Origin: Gracilaria domingensis
Lineage: Eukaryota; Rhodophyta; Florideophyceae; Gracilariales; Gracilariaceae
Length of the DNA: 64,000 bases
Assembly: GCA_022539475.1 (NCBI GenBank)
Contig: VCMS01000003.1
Coordinates: forward strand, 456,983-520,982
Direction: 5' to 3'
The notes beneath the pieces are model-generated. The model did not search any database. It was given only the letters and a program-made list of their open reading frames with translations, and was not told where the DNA came from. The position numbers and the translations under genes were made by a program. Position 1 is the stretch's first letter, and each line of letters begins with the position of its first letter. Shown here piece after piece: positions 43,145-54,100 of the stretch.

Positions 43145-44758
43145 ATGAGTCGTGGACAAAAAGCAGTTCGGACGATCGTCCGCACAATACTTGGAAACAG
43201 ACCAATCGTTGTTAGAAATAGTCTACTTCAGAATGGAGAGAAAGAGGCTCTTAGTTCTATGACCTTGAACGAGTTCAAATGGTATACATGTGGTCCGACT
43301 GTTTACGACGACGCCCATCTCGGCCACGCCCGTTCCTATGTCTCGTTTGATATCATAAGAAGAATTCTGACAAACTTCGCCGGATTGAGGGTAATCTATG
43401 CTATGGGCGTGACGGATATCGATGACAAGATTTTGAATCGTGCTAAAGAACGAGATCAATGCCCTCGTATGTTAGCGCGACATTTTGAAACACGCTTCTT
43501 CGAGGATATGCATACTCTGAACATACTGCCGCCTACAAGAATTCTGAGGGTAACTGAGCATATTGGAGAACTGCAGCACTTCATCATGGATTTGGTGAAT
43601 TCCAAATCAGCGTATGAGACCAAAACAGGGAATGTTTACTTCTCGGTTGAATCATCGGGTGATCGATACGGTCAGTTGGACCCGTCCAGGATGATATCGG
43701 ATGAGAACGACAATAATATGCAGGATCCGACAAAAGAAGAGAAGAAAGATTGGAGAGATTTTGCGTTGTGGAAAGCTAGTGAGAACACTGATGGCGACAA
43801 GAGTTGGTGGGAATCAGGATGGGGTCCGGGGAGACCAGGATGGCATGTAGAATGCTCAGCTATGGCAATGGCCACGATGGGAGATCATCTAGACTTGCAC
43901 ACTGGTGGCATCGATCTGAGATTTCCTCATCACACAAATGAACTGGCGACGGCAGAGTGTAGACTTCATTCGAAAGTCGGTGATATGTGTAAGGCCACTC
44001 GATGGTCAAATACGTGGCTTCATGGGGGGCATTTACATTTGAAGGGTCGTAAAATGTCCAAGTCCGTTAAGAACTTTGTGACTGTGAGAGACTTTTTGAA
44101 GGATGGTGGAAGTGCAGATGGGTTTCGGACATTTTGTTTGCTTCATCGATATTCGTCGCCCGTTGAATATAGCGAAGACCGTCTCGCCGATGCCGAAGCA
44201 TACAGCAAACGAGTGCAATCATTTCTCGCTCGTGAAGTTCTTCCCAACGCCATCCGTCACAACAATGTGGATGACAGAAAAGGTGAAATGCATCCTGCGT
44301 GCAAAGATGCATTACGACTTGAAGAGGCGTTAAGAGGAGCGGAAGATGCAGTTGACGAGGCATTGGCGGATGACTTTGACACGCCTCGTGTGATGGGAGC
44401 ACTATCGTCATTGATCAAGGCCGCGAATACATCTCTGAATGATGACGATTCTGCCAAATCGGGTGCTGTCGGTGTGGTATACGATATGAGTCAAAGATAT
44501 GTGCAGCGTGTGCTGAACGACTTGGGATTGACTGTGGGCAACCGCGGCGCGCAGCAAGGAATTGATGAGGACAACCTGACAGTTGAAGAAGTGATTGACA
44601 TGCTGCTTCACTTCCGTTCAAATGTTCGCGACGGGGCGCGTGAAAAAGACATGCAGAAACTGTTTGAAGCGTGTGATCGAGTGAGAGATGAGGCGCAGCG
44701 AAAACTACGCATCCGCATCATGGATGGGAAGCAGGGGCGCGGATGGAGCAGAAGGTGA
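43145..44758 (+). CDS. CARS: Cysteinyl-tRNA synthetase
   Basis: This class I aminoacyl-tRNA synthetase charges tRNA-Cys and has 537 residues. Seen are TCGPTVYDDAHLGHAR (48-63) with the first zinc Cys and the HIGH-type motif, FDIIRRIL, GVTDIDDKIL, GRPGWHVECSAMA, GGIDLRFPHHTNELA with further zinc ligands, and KMSKS (303-307). The length fits the bacterial/organelle or short eukaryotic type. The N-terminal 35 residues before the catalytic fold (SRGQKAVRTIVRTILGNRP) are basic and could be a mitochondrial or plastid leader, so dual targeting is possible. It ends 38 bp before the convergent Pcc1-like gene. Confidence 0.96.
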   Translation: MSRGQKAVRTIVRTILGNRPIVVRNSLLQNGEKEALSSMTLNEFKWYTCGPTVYDDAHLGHARSYVSFDIIRRILTNFAGLRVIYAMGVTDIDDKILNRAKERDQCPRMLARHFETRFFEDMHTLNILPPTRILRVTEHIGELQHFIMDLVNSKSAYETKTGNVYFSVESSGDRYGQLDPSRMISDENDNNMQDPTKEEKKDWRDFALWKASENTDGDKSWWESGWGPGRPGWHVECSAMAMATMGDHLDLHTGGIDLRFPHHTNELATAECRLHSKVGDMCKATRWSNTWLHGGHLHLKGRKMSKSVKNFVTVRDFLKDGGSADGFRTFCLLHRYSSPVEYSEDRLADAEAYSKRVQSFLAREVLPNAIRHNNVDDRKGEMHPACKDALRLEEALRGAEDAVDEALADDFDTPRVMGALSSLIKAANTSLNDDDSAKSGAVGVVYDMSQRYVQRVLNDLGLTVGNRGAQQGIDEDNLTVEEVIDMLLHFRSNVRDGAREKDMQKLFEACDRVRDEAQRKLRIRIMDGKQGRGWSRR

Positions 44759-44796
44759 CGTGGCACGCCACTTTTGAACATGCACGTATGTGCGCG

Positions 44797-45066
44797 TCAT
44801 TCCGCAAAGGCTGCTGTTGCAGTGACTGACACGCGCAAAAAGTCGTAGAGAGAGGTGACGACTGTGCGGAGAGTTTTGGCGTCTGCGGCGGTTACGTTGA
44901 TGAGAATAAAGTTATCAAGGGCTTTTACGTGACGGGTTGTGAGGTGCGGTCGGAGTTCGGCGTCGGCGGAGACGGCCTGAGCTGCCACACTCGCTGTGAA
45001 GGCGTTGGGCATTTCGATACGAGCCTCGTAGCGATGCGGTTGCGGTTGAGCTTGCAGCTTATCCAT
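44797..45066 (-). CDS. PCC1: KEOPS/EKC subunit Pcc1-like (LAGE3 family)
   Basis: This 89-residue protein has the family size. It shows the Pcc1 pattern: an early strand (RYEARIEMPNAFTASVAAQAVSAD), a middle strand ending with NFILINVTAADAKTLRTVVTSLYDFLRV, where the conserved motif is an acidic/Ala turn, then LR, then a helix to FL. Pcc1 dimers hold together the KEOPS complex, which makes N6-threonylcarbamoyl-adenosine in tRNAs reading ANN codons. Similarity is modest, as usual for this fast-evolving subunit, so the call rests on length and pattern. It lies 38 bp from the convergent cysteinyl-tRNA synthetase gene and about 150 bp from tRNA-Tyr. Confidence 0.7.
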   Translation of the reverse strand: MDKLQAQPQPHRYEARIEMPNAFTASVAAQAVSADAELRPHLTTRHVKALDNFILINVTAADAKTLRTVVTSLYDFLRVSVTATAAFAE

Positions 45067-45215
45067 CGTTGGGGGAGGAACAATGACGTGATGGTGATCG
45101 GCAAATGTATCGGGAGCCGTTCATGAGGACTGCTGGGGGATGGAGAAAGAAGAGAGCTCAAGAAGTAAAGCAGAGGAATGCTATATAATGCGCGCGCACA
45201 AAAACGAATCGCCTT

Positions 45216-45313
45216 TCTCCCGACTTAGAATCGAACTAAGGACATTTTGATAGTCGCTTTCCACTACAGTCAAATGCTCTGAGTTGTGTCCAAACCAACT
45301 GAGCTACCGAGAG
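45216..45313 (-). tRNA. tRNA-Tyr(GUA) with two introns
   Basis: This is a 98-nt gene. The acceptor stem is CTCTCGG/TCGGGAG with C1-G72 and A73, the eukaryotic Tyr identity. The D stem is GCTC/GAGC, the anticodon stem TTTGA/TCAAA with anticodon GTA at 45265-45267, and the T arm CTTAG-TTCGATT-CTAAG. A 12-nt intron (45252-45263, TGGAAAGCGACT) sits at the standard place after base 37. A further 13 nt (45281-45293, TTGGACACAACTC) interrupts the D loop between AGTTGGT and A; its exact edges may slide by a base. Removing 25 nt leaves a normal 73-nt tRNA. A TTTTT Pol III stop (45200-45204) lies 11 nt after the 3' end. Ectopic D-loop tRNA introns are known from the red alga Cyanidioschyzon. Confidence 0.93.
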
Positions 45314-45671
45314 AGCCGCTGCCTTGGCCACGGAGGCAATTTCGTAGGTTTTTGAAGCTGGCCCTCACCGACAGCTTGGACCGAACTGTATCCGCAGATA
45401 CGGCCAATGCGGCCGCACCACTTGGCGGCGATGTGTTGCGTGGGAGCCAGAACCGTCGACGGCTGCCAACCGCAGCTGCCGTTCTCCAAACAGAGCGCGT
45501 CCAATCTCGCTTCTTTCAACGGTGCAGCGCGTGTGCCATCGCCATCGCAGCCCTCCCTTCCGCGCCACGCCGCAGCGTCTTCATCGGGTTATAACATCCC
45601 CTTCTTTCTCCACGCCAGAAGAGCTGGCGAAGGCAACAACCGCACCTCCGACAATCTCATCACATTCCGCC

Positions 45672-46307
45672 ATGGCACAAGCTGCACAGCCAGCATTCGC
45701 CAACGCCGTGTCGCTGCGACCGGCCATTTCACCGGCCCACCCCACGAGCCTGCGCTGTCCAAGGGCGCCCGTTCCTGTTCACCAGTCCAGCCGCCATGCG
45801 CCCACGCCGCAGCCGCTTCGTCGCACGCCGCACATGAGAAAGGGTCCCAGATCTCGACAGCCAGTCCAGCAATCACGCCCCGACTCGGCGCCGTCTCTAC
45901 CGGAGGACGGCACGCCAGTGTTCGCCATCTTCGTCCGTTCGCGGCGCGCCAAGCTCTGGTATCCTCTGGGGGCCGTGAAGGGAGACGACCGTTCCAAGTC
46001 ACTGGTCGACGCGTTGAAGGGAGGTTTTGCAAAGGGCATGTACGAGAACGCGTTGGATAAGGGCATTGCTCAAACTGTTTATGGAAAGGATAGCAACCGA
46101 TTTCAGCAGAATGCGTTAAGAATGTACCCGCAGCTGAAGAAGTCTCAGAACAATTTGGAATTTGGCTACAAAGTCGCGGCCAAGGATCTGGATGAGAGGC
46201 CGATTAAACTTGTCGCGCCTGACATGGCCCTGCCTTTCCCGGCATGGGTGAAGAAGCGCGTTGAAAGCGCTCTACAGTCCTTCACTTCGCCAGGCGGAAA
46301 GTCTTAG
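45672..46307 (+). CDS. Plastid protein, HHL1/DUF6523-like
   Basis: This protein has 211 residues from the ATG at 45672 (context CCGCCATGG); the frame is open further upstream to 45522, but the upstream part looks untranslated. Residues 1-75 are Ala/Ser/Pro/Arg-rich with almost no acids, like a plastid transit peptide. The conserved part is FAIFVRSRRAKLWYPLGAVKGDDRSKSLVDAL, then YENALDKGIAQTVYG, then YPQLKKSQNNLEFGYKV. This recalls the HHL1 family (thylakoid proteins of plants and cyanobacterial relatives linked to photosystem II protection in high light). The match is from memory and approximate. No membrane segment is seen. Confidence 0.55.
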   Translation: MAQAAQPAFANAVSLRPAISPAHPTSLRCPRAPVPVHQSSRHAPTPQPLRRTPHMRKGPRSRQPVQQSRPDSAPSLPEDGTPVFAIFVRSRRAKLWYPLGAVKGDDRSKSLVDALKGGFAKGMYENALDKGIAQTVYGKDSNRFQQNALRMYPQLKKSQNNLEFGYKVAAKDLDERPIKLVAPDMALPFPAWVKKRVESALQSFTSPGGKS

Positions 46308-46484
46308 TCATCTGCCCAACAAAACTGCTTACCCGTAAATGGACGATACGAGTGAATTATGTTCCCCGTCATGCTTGTATTCGTTACAGCTCTTTATCCC
46401 ACGACTGATTGCACTCCATGTATACGTTTTTCACGTATGCTAAGTTGCCCACATTACTTGAACCAATCTTTTTCTCTTGTTTGT

Positions 46485-47627
46485 TTACGTATCACTTTCG
46501 TCCACGGACAAGACACCTTCTTTACAAATCTGAAACTCTTCTTCTTCCGTGTCATACAGGTGCGCGGAATCAAGGATCTTGGCGAATCGGCGAGTTCCGC
46601 TGCGTCTCAGAAAGATTCTTGTTTCTATAGTATTGCCCCATACGCTTCCGAGTGCAGGCACAACGTGCCCAAACCCAATACTATCCACTTTCTGACTCAC
46701 CTGGTTCACACAGATGCACACTCCCTCCACAGACGCCATCGCCCGTTTTAACGCTGCGCTCATTCGCGCCAAATGACGAGTTCTAGAAAGAGCGTCTTGA
46801 AACTCAGGTCGATACACCGCTGCAATACTATCAATAACCACCACTCGGGCGTTCGTTTTTCGCAGTAGGTACGGTAGTCTTGTTTCTGACCACACAAGGA
46901 GTTGGTCAGCTGATCGGATTTCCTCCACGACAATCCCATGCAGCAAGGTTCCACTAGTCAGACCAAACCTTGAGCACAGCGCGTTTTCAATCTCCGTCAT
47001 GCGTTTGATCGGCGTTGGACCCTCTATGAATACGTAGACGCAGTTGGATTGTAGCCCACTTCGCTGAAGAGGAGCAGTAGTCATGAGTGCCATTTGCATT
47101 GCTAACTGCGTCTTACCTACACCAGCCTTTCCGCTGATTTCGATAATCGAGCCTCCGCTCACGCATATTCCACCCCCTAGAATGTTATCGATCGCTTTGC
47201 AACCCGTCTTCAGCACATTATACTTCAGCGTTCTGCTTGTTCTTTCAAACAGCACGTCCGAATCTTCGCCGACGCAATGTTCTTGGAAATCGATGGATTC
47301 AAACGTTGCGCCGTCAGATACATCAAGCACTGAGACCGCAATGAAGGGGAGTAAAGGATTTTGCTGGTCCTCAAGCTTGGGGCGGCTAAGCTCTTCTTGA
47401 ATCGATGCAACCCCACATGTTCTCACAACTTTTTCCGCCTCATTCCAACGAGTTACATATTCCTCTTCTTCCGTGTCTGGAACAAAGCCCCTCGCTTCAG
47501 ACACTCTGGTAGACCGCGGCATCATCCTGGGCGGAACAAGTCCAGGGTTTCCCTCTTCGATCTGACGTCGATCAGACCCTTGCGACCAAGAGGTGGTTCT
47601 AGCTACGATAAAAAAGCATCCTCCCAA
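46485..47627 (-). CDS. XRCC3: RAD51 paralogue, XRCC3-like
   Basis: This RecA-fold recombination ATPase has 380 residues. Seen are the pre-Walker block GCKAIDNILGGGI, Walker A GKAGVGKTQLAMQ (166-178), VYVFIEGPTPIKRM, LPYLLRKTNARVVVIDSIAAVYRPEF (Walker B about 262-266), ALKRAMASVEGVCICVNQV and VPALGSVWGNTIETRIFLRR. The pairs IAAVYRPEF and VPALGSVW fit XRCC3 better than RAD51 or DMC1. XRCC3 acts with RAD51C in homologous recombination repair and resolution of intermediates. The N-terminal 90 residues are poorly conserved and the start is uncertain; Met35 or Met36 are alternatives. Confidence 0.85.
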   Translation of the reverse strand: MGGCFFIVARTTSWSQGSDRRQIEEGNPGLVPPRMMPRSTRVSEARGFVPDTEEEEYVTRWNEAEKVVRTCGVASIQEELSRPKLEDQQNPLLPFIAVSVLDVSDGATFESIDFQEHCVGEDSDVLFERTSRTLKYNVLKTGCKAIDNILGGGICVSGGSIIEISGKAGVGKTQLAMQMALMTTAPLQRSGLQSNCVYVFIEGPTPIKRMTEIENALCSRFGLTSGTLLHGIVVEEIRSADQLLVWSETRLPYLLRKTNARVVVIDSIAAVYRPEFQDALSRTRHLARMSAALKRAMASVEGVCICVNQVSQKVDSIGFGHVVPALGSVWGNTIETRIFLRRSGTRRFAKILDSAHLYDTEEEEFQICKEGVLSVDESDT

Positions 47628-48139
47628 ATGAATGCTACACGGGTAAAGAAAGCCTAACTAGGCTTCACACAAACGATTTCATGTCCCTGACATACCAGAA
47701 ATTCTGAAGTTCAGACTGAACTACGGAGCCAGCGAAAATCTGCATAGCGTTGCGCAAAGCATCGAGCACTTAACTTTCTGCGCCACCGTCGCTTGCAGCA
47801 ACCAGTACGTCGCAAGTTGCAAGTTGCAACCCCTCACACTCACATTTGGTTTGACGTGTGCCATCTACATCTTGTCTTCGATGCCGGCATCAGGCTTCTC
47901 TATACTGTCATGATGACGAAAAGCAGACCTAATCACATTGGAAGAGATGTTGCAGAGAAAGTGCTGACTGCCCTCCTTGAACTATCGGACAGTCTATGCT
48001 GGACAGAACGAGAAATGGATAGTTTCCATTAGACCTGTTTTGTCGATTGTTTAGTTACCTTTACAAGTTTCGACAGCAGTGGTACTATACTACGAAGGAT
48101 ATTTCAATCTGCTTCTATCTATAGCGCCACTGGTTCTAA
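47628..48139. other. Spacer between XRCC3-like and XMAP215 genes
   Basis: This 512-bp spacer holds the XRCC3-side promoter and the XMAP215 3' region. A small direct repeat GCAAGTTGCAAGTTGCAA lies at 47812-47829. No gene was seen. Confidence 0.5.
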
Positions 48140-51100
48140 CTAATCAACGTGTTTTGAAGCCCCTTGCATTTCTCGAATACGAGCCATTCGCTCACGTAAC
48201 GAATAAGCTTTCCCTTTCGCATCTTCTCCGGAAGATATGCTTTCTAATTCACCATTCTCCTTTTCGCTAAATCCTGGTCTTCCCGCTGCTTCCGATTGAC
48301 CTCTGGTTGTCGACTGCAGACCATATCGAAGCTGGATCTCATGCAACCGTTTCAGATAAACTTGGCCTGCACTGTTTGCGGAGGCAGGATTACTGCTCTC
48401 TGAAGTTAAGGATAGATTTCCTTGCGTACTGGCTTGTGAATGCAAAATCATTCCGTCACCTGACTCTCCGTCCCAACCCCGGCTGGAATGCTGAGAATTT
48501 GAGCCACTTCCTATCCGACGAAGACCAGTGCTCACGAATTCCCGAAGCTCCAAAGAGCACTTATCTAGATGTGATTGAAGATCCACGTTCGGATAGGATC
48601 GAAGAATAGAAAGCAGAAATCGCAACGACTCATCAGAGTTGTCCGAAGGTACGATCCTCGAAAGCGCCTCTTCAACCAAGGCATTTCCTTCGTACTCTTT
48701 GTTCTGATGAGCAGGCTGTGGTGCAGGTCCAGAGGACGTCGGAACTTCTTGCGGATCTTGACTTTCGAGATCTCGTAACGTCATATCAATGTAGTGCACT
48801 AATTGGGACTTCTCCGGTTGCGGAATGAGCTCCAAGTTCCTTCGAATATCGGAACCAATCTCATCTATGATCGCATTCACAACAGTCTTCAGGAGTCGCA
48901 TAGCAAACGTTTGATCTTCCGCCGAGGTGTCCCCATCCCTTCGAACTGGGTTGGCGATGAGGAACAAATGAATATCACGAAGCAACTCACTGACTCGACA
49001 GTTTGAGAAGCCTCGTTTCGCCACTTTAGCAATAGATTTGATACATATTGATGACTTTGCCAACCCAGAATACTTCTCTGACTCTGAGCGTTGAATAGCC
49101 CTAATGTTAATCAGCAAAAGATTGATAAGCGCGGTTAGGAGAAGATTTTGATCACATGACTCCAAAACTTTCACGATCACAAGATTCACGCCTCGTCGCA
49201 CTTGATCCCAATCTTCAACTCCAGCCACGGCTTGTGGAACCATAGCATTCAGGGCGTTGTTCAGCAACAGCTCGACTGCGGACTGATCCAGTTGCCTTAA
49301 TAGATTGGGCTCACGAGCATACCGAATAACACCCTTTAGGAACGACTTCAAAACAGCAGGATCGTCATCGAAGCCGGATTCGCGTTGAAGGCGATCCAAT
49401 GTGTCACCAAAACACCGAAACAGCTGGAGAAGAATTTGCGCCCCGGGTGAAGACGAAATCAGGTTTGAATCCCTCTTCAAGTCATCAAATATAGAAGCAA
49501 GTGCAGAGAGTTGCGTATCGCGATCAGCGTCCCTGAGTTTGGAAAGAATATCCATGACACGCTTGCTTGAGTGCTTCGAGACAATTTCGCCATCTCTCTG
49601 CCTCGTTGAGGCCACCATAGGCGTTTCGGAAATTCCCTCTCTCTGCAGTTCAACCTTAGTCCGACGCGGAGTGCTCATGTTTAGAGAATCACTAATGGAA
49701 GTCAACACACTGCTTGGAGGGGCTGGTGCCACTGAAAGTCGAAAGTCTTCGTTTCTTATATCAGTTGGGAAAGGAGATTTTGGAGCGTGAGCCTCTACCG
49801 TCTCGGTAGAGTCTGGCAAGTCCACTGGTGCTGGAACTTGATTCTCTGCTTCGTCATGCGCTGAACCAAGTTCTTGCTTCATTCCATTGATGACACTTGT
49901 TAACCTATCATCAAGAAGGGCTGCTTCTGAGTTTGATAGTTCGCCAACCAAGGACCAAAGATCATCGCCGAAATGTTCATGAGCTCGCTCGAGGCAGGCT
50001 GCAGCTGCACAGCCCGCCCCGTCGTCCTCACCCCCAGCAACGCGACCTATTACAGAAAGAGTTCCTGGAGGGAGCCCAGCTCCTGCATTGCATCGCTTAT
50101 CGATCAACTGACAAATTTCAATCGAGATCTCATTGTGGGCTCGTTCACTCATGGGCTGTCGCAAACAAGATGCATACATGATGAGCAGAATCTCTTCTTC
50201 GACGACATCTGCAACAGAAAGCAAAGCAGAGCGCATCGCCTCACGAACAGAATCCCGATAACTTCCGCACTTCTCTGCTAATGGAGGAATCAAAGCTGTT
50301 GCCTCGTACTCTCCTATCTTGAGACCGGACGATATCAGAATTTCACACATACTCGAAACAAAAAGAGCAAGCTTCACAAGAACCGTAGGAGGTGTCTTGG
50401 AATCCTCAATACGACAGGCAGCCCATCGAAAGAGCACGTCAGCCACATACACCAAATTGTCCGGGTTCTTATCAAGCTCGGTCCCAACCATTTCAATTGC
50501 CTCCACGTGCATTCTGAATCTATTTGCCGGCGCTGTCAACTTCTCTATTAGTTCGCGGGAACAACACTCGGGAAGATCTTCCGCAATATCTTCCAGGCTT
50601 TCCCCAATAATTGGCGGAATCTCTCCACTTGGCTCGGATACAGAGAGCTCGTCCAAGAGTTTCATTCTTTTGTTCATGAACTTGTTTCCTCGAGCTTCTC
50701 TACCATTATTTTGCTTTAGCATAGCAGTCGAATCCTTCACCGAACGAGGCGTCTCACTCCCTCTCCCGGACTTTGTTACCGGTGTAACTCTAGCACTCAA
50801 TGGTCGTCGTCTCCTTATACTGCTAGCAGGTGTAGAGTCTTCAATTGACCCAGAAGGTCTGCGACTCATTGGAGTCCTTGGCAATGCCATCGACCGTGGT
50901 CGTTCTTTCATAGATCTCGGTGTTACTGAAGCGGGTGGTTTTGATGCCTGGACAGAGTCTTTGGGGGCAGTTTGATTAGCGCCACGATATTTCTCCAGTG
51001 TAGCCTGTAGCTGAAGCCGAGCTGATTTTGAAAGGGATAACGCTTTGCTATCTATGGCAGGGAGACCTACGCTGCGCACCACTTGTTCCAGTGCCATATC

Positions 51101-54100
51101 TGCAAGATGTCGCACTTCGGCAACGCGATCACGTAAGCATATAAGACATGGATCAATCAAGCATGAGAGATCTTCCTGACTAGAATCAAAAGACCCAATC
51201 TGCCCTTGAAGACGGGGGACCAACCATTCGAGGTATTCCTTCCTTATGCTTGAGTTCAAAGATGAAAATGGATGATGGGAGTGTGGTATCACCGCAGACA
51301 TCCCATACACCTCATAAAATGTACTTAAACACGTCATGGCTGCCTCACGAACATTCTTCTTGATGTCAATGCAACCTTGACCCAAAACAACTGGAGCCAA
51401 TACCTTGAGATGAATATTACCTCCGGGTCCCATAGCTCGAACTAACCGGCAAACAACCGAGTACGCCAAAGTTGCCAGATTTCGATTGCTGTCGTTTAGC
51501 CGAGCTCGCATTGCAAGAATGATCTCCGAGCCAACGTTTGGCTTCACACAGTCGTTAGCGGCCTGAATTATGCTTAGAACGTGCTCCAGAGCTTCTTGCC
51601 TTCTCTTCCAGTTTGAGTTCTTCAAGTCAAGGAAAATTCGAGCACCTGGCGCAAAATGAGAGGCGATGGAAACTCGCTGCGCGGGAACTGGCGTCCTGTC
51701 CACATCTGGCTTTTGACTTGTGCTGGAGCTGTCCTTCAGGCCATCTCTTGGTCTGATGGGACTCCTTTTTCTATACTGCTTCGCAGATTGCTGCGATCTT
51801 CGCACTGGTATTCTTCCCTTCGATTCAACCACAGCAGGAGTCGGAAGTGCTGATGGAGGTTCTGGTATCTGCTCTGGCTCTGGTTCCAACTCTGACTTAG
51901 GTTCCTCTTCTTCCTCACGTTCAGGTTCTGGGTTGCCATCTTGGCTCTCTTCCTCACTTGGAGTCTGAGCACCAAAGCGCTTCTTTCGAGTAGGGGGTTC
52001 CGGCTTTTGCGTATATTTCGGCATCTCCGCATCGAATGCCTCAAGAACCTCTTGAGGAGCCTCCGACTCTTCCAATAAACGTCGAAACTTTTCTTGCCCA
52101 GTTCGGAGGGCGGATTTGCATGCCATGGTTGCAGCAGAGTTTTTTGCCGCTGGTGCCGCGTTCGAAAGTCCAAGAGCAGAAAGCGATGCGACATCCTTTT
52201 CCGGAACGGGGGGAACACCAAAGTCTTCCACAAAAGTCGCACCCAGCTTGAGCATACCAATAAAAGCACGGCTATTCTTAGTTTCCCGGGCAGCCTCAAG
52301 AAGCACCTCCATACAAAATCGGGGACTAGTCGCTTCAGCGAATGACATCAGAGTAGAAGCGACAGTCTTCGCAGATTTGATGTCTCCGAGCTTTTCCATG
52401 CCCTGAAGAAGCAAAGGACGCAACGTCTTTCGGGGTGGCGGAGAGGAACATTTTGTCGCTACCAGGCCAAAAAGCTCAAGCTTGGGTTTTGCAGCAATAA
52501 AGTTGGTATCTGCCAGCCCAGGTTCACAGCTCAGAACGCCCAAGATAAGAGCGACCTCATCGTCCGAAAGCTTCTCCTTCTCGCCCAGATGCGAAACAAT
52601 AATAGATGCAGCTGCGCCACGAGCTCGGAAGCTCTTGACACTCCAGCTTTCAGCTTCGAACTCTTCAAATATTTCCGATGCCTTTGTGAGAGCATCCTGA
52701 GGAGCAAAAGGAATTTCTCCTTCGTCATCGCTTTCAAGAGGCTCCGCCTTCTTCGGTTTTGGCTTTGCTGTCGGCTCTGGTGGAGTAGAAGCGCTTTCCT
52801 TTGTTCGCGGTTGCTTCAAAGCTTTCGGTGAGGCTTTCTTCGCCGCTTTCGATCGAGTATTTGCCGAAGGCCCTGAGGATGCCTTGGGTTTGCTCGGAGC
52901 GACCTTTCCAGGCTTTGGAATTTTTGCCACCATCGCCGCAATCTTCTCCTTTCGCGGCTTGTCTAGCTTTTCGGTATATGCCATGACATTTCTTTCGCCA
53001 ACAAGAACCTGTAAGGCAGCAAGTCCATTGAGACCAGCATCCCTTACCTCAGGCGCTGAATCGTCAGTGGCTTTCACAAGTAGTGACCCAAAACACTTTA
53101 ACGGTGCTCCCTTAAGATCAGCACCAGCAGTACCACTCTTCAGACTTCGGCTCAGCCACGACAAAAGCTCGAACCTCGCCTTCGGAGCTTTATGTTTCGC
53201 GGCCGTGGAGATTTCCTCCTGAAGCTCAACAATACGGATACATTTCTTAAGGTGTAATGCGTCAAGGGCTTTTGTAATCGCATCGATCACAATTGTGTTC
53301 TTCTCCTTAAGCTTTGAAAAGAGGTCGACAGTCAATGCTTTCGCAATACCAGGTGGAAAGTTCTTCCGCAAACCGCCTGCCATTGTGGAAACTAATCTGG
53401 CGGCGGATGCGACAACCTTGACGTTGGAGTCCTTGGCAAAAATCTTTCGCAATCGGACAAATACTTCTTGGTACGAAACGAGCGCCAATCGTGCATCTCC
53501 AATCACGCTCGCAGCTTGTTCCAGAGCGTCTTTTCTTGCACTCCACTTCTTGCCATCGACGGCAGTGTACCAGTCTTTGTACACATTTTCCTCCACTTCG
53601 ATCTTCATGGCGGAGATCTTCTCAATAAGATTAATCTCAAGCTCAGCTTCGGGTTCTTCTTCTTCTGCGGACAATTGACCAAAGCCATCATCGTCATCCT
53701 GCCCGTCACCAGCACCACCTGTACGGCGAGCGCGCTGTTCCATAGATCGCGTGAGCTTTTTCGGCTGCGGTCGGTTTGCTTTTGTGTGAGAAGCGCAGGC
53801 AGCCTCAATCTCCTTGACAGTGACCTCCTTGGCCTTCTTCAGACAGGACTTGACAGGATCGCCAGCCCATCGATGAAGCTGTATGACAAGATTCTTCGCC
53901 GCATTTCGAACCGCCTCCTGCGAATGGCTAAGCAGCGGAGGAATCTTGGCAACAACGGTCTTGATCGGGATTGCGCGGCTTCCATACGTTTCCAGAGCGA
54001 CGGTGATGGCTTCCAGGGCAGCAGCCACCACTTTCGGCGTGCGATGTTTAAAGCCGACGTTGGACACAACGTCGACGGCGACGTCGCCCGCGTCGGCGCC

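Noticed and set aside
45522-45671. 50-residue upstream extension of the HHL1-like gene
   Set aside because: It is His/Arg/Pro-rich without features, and the ATG at 45672 has a far better context and starts a normal transit-peptide sequence.
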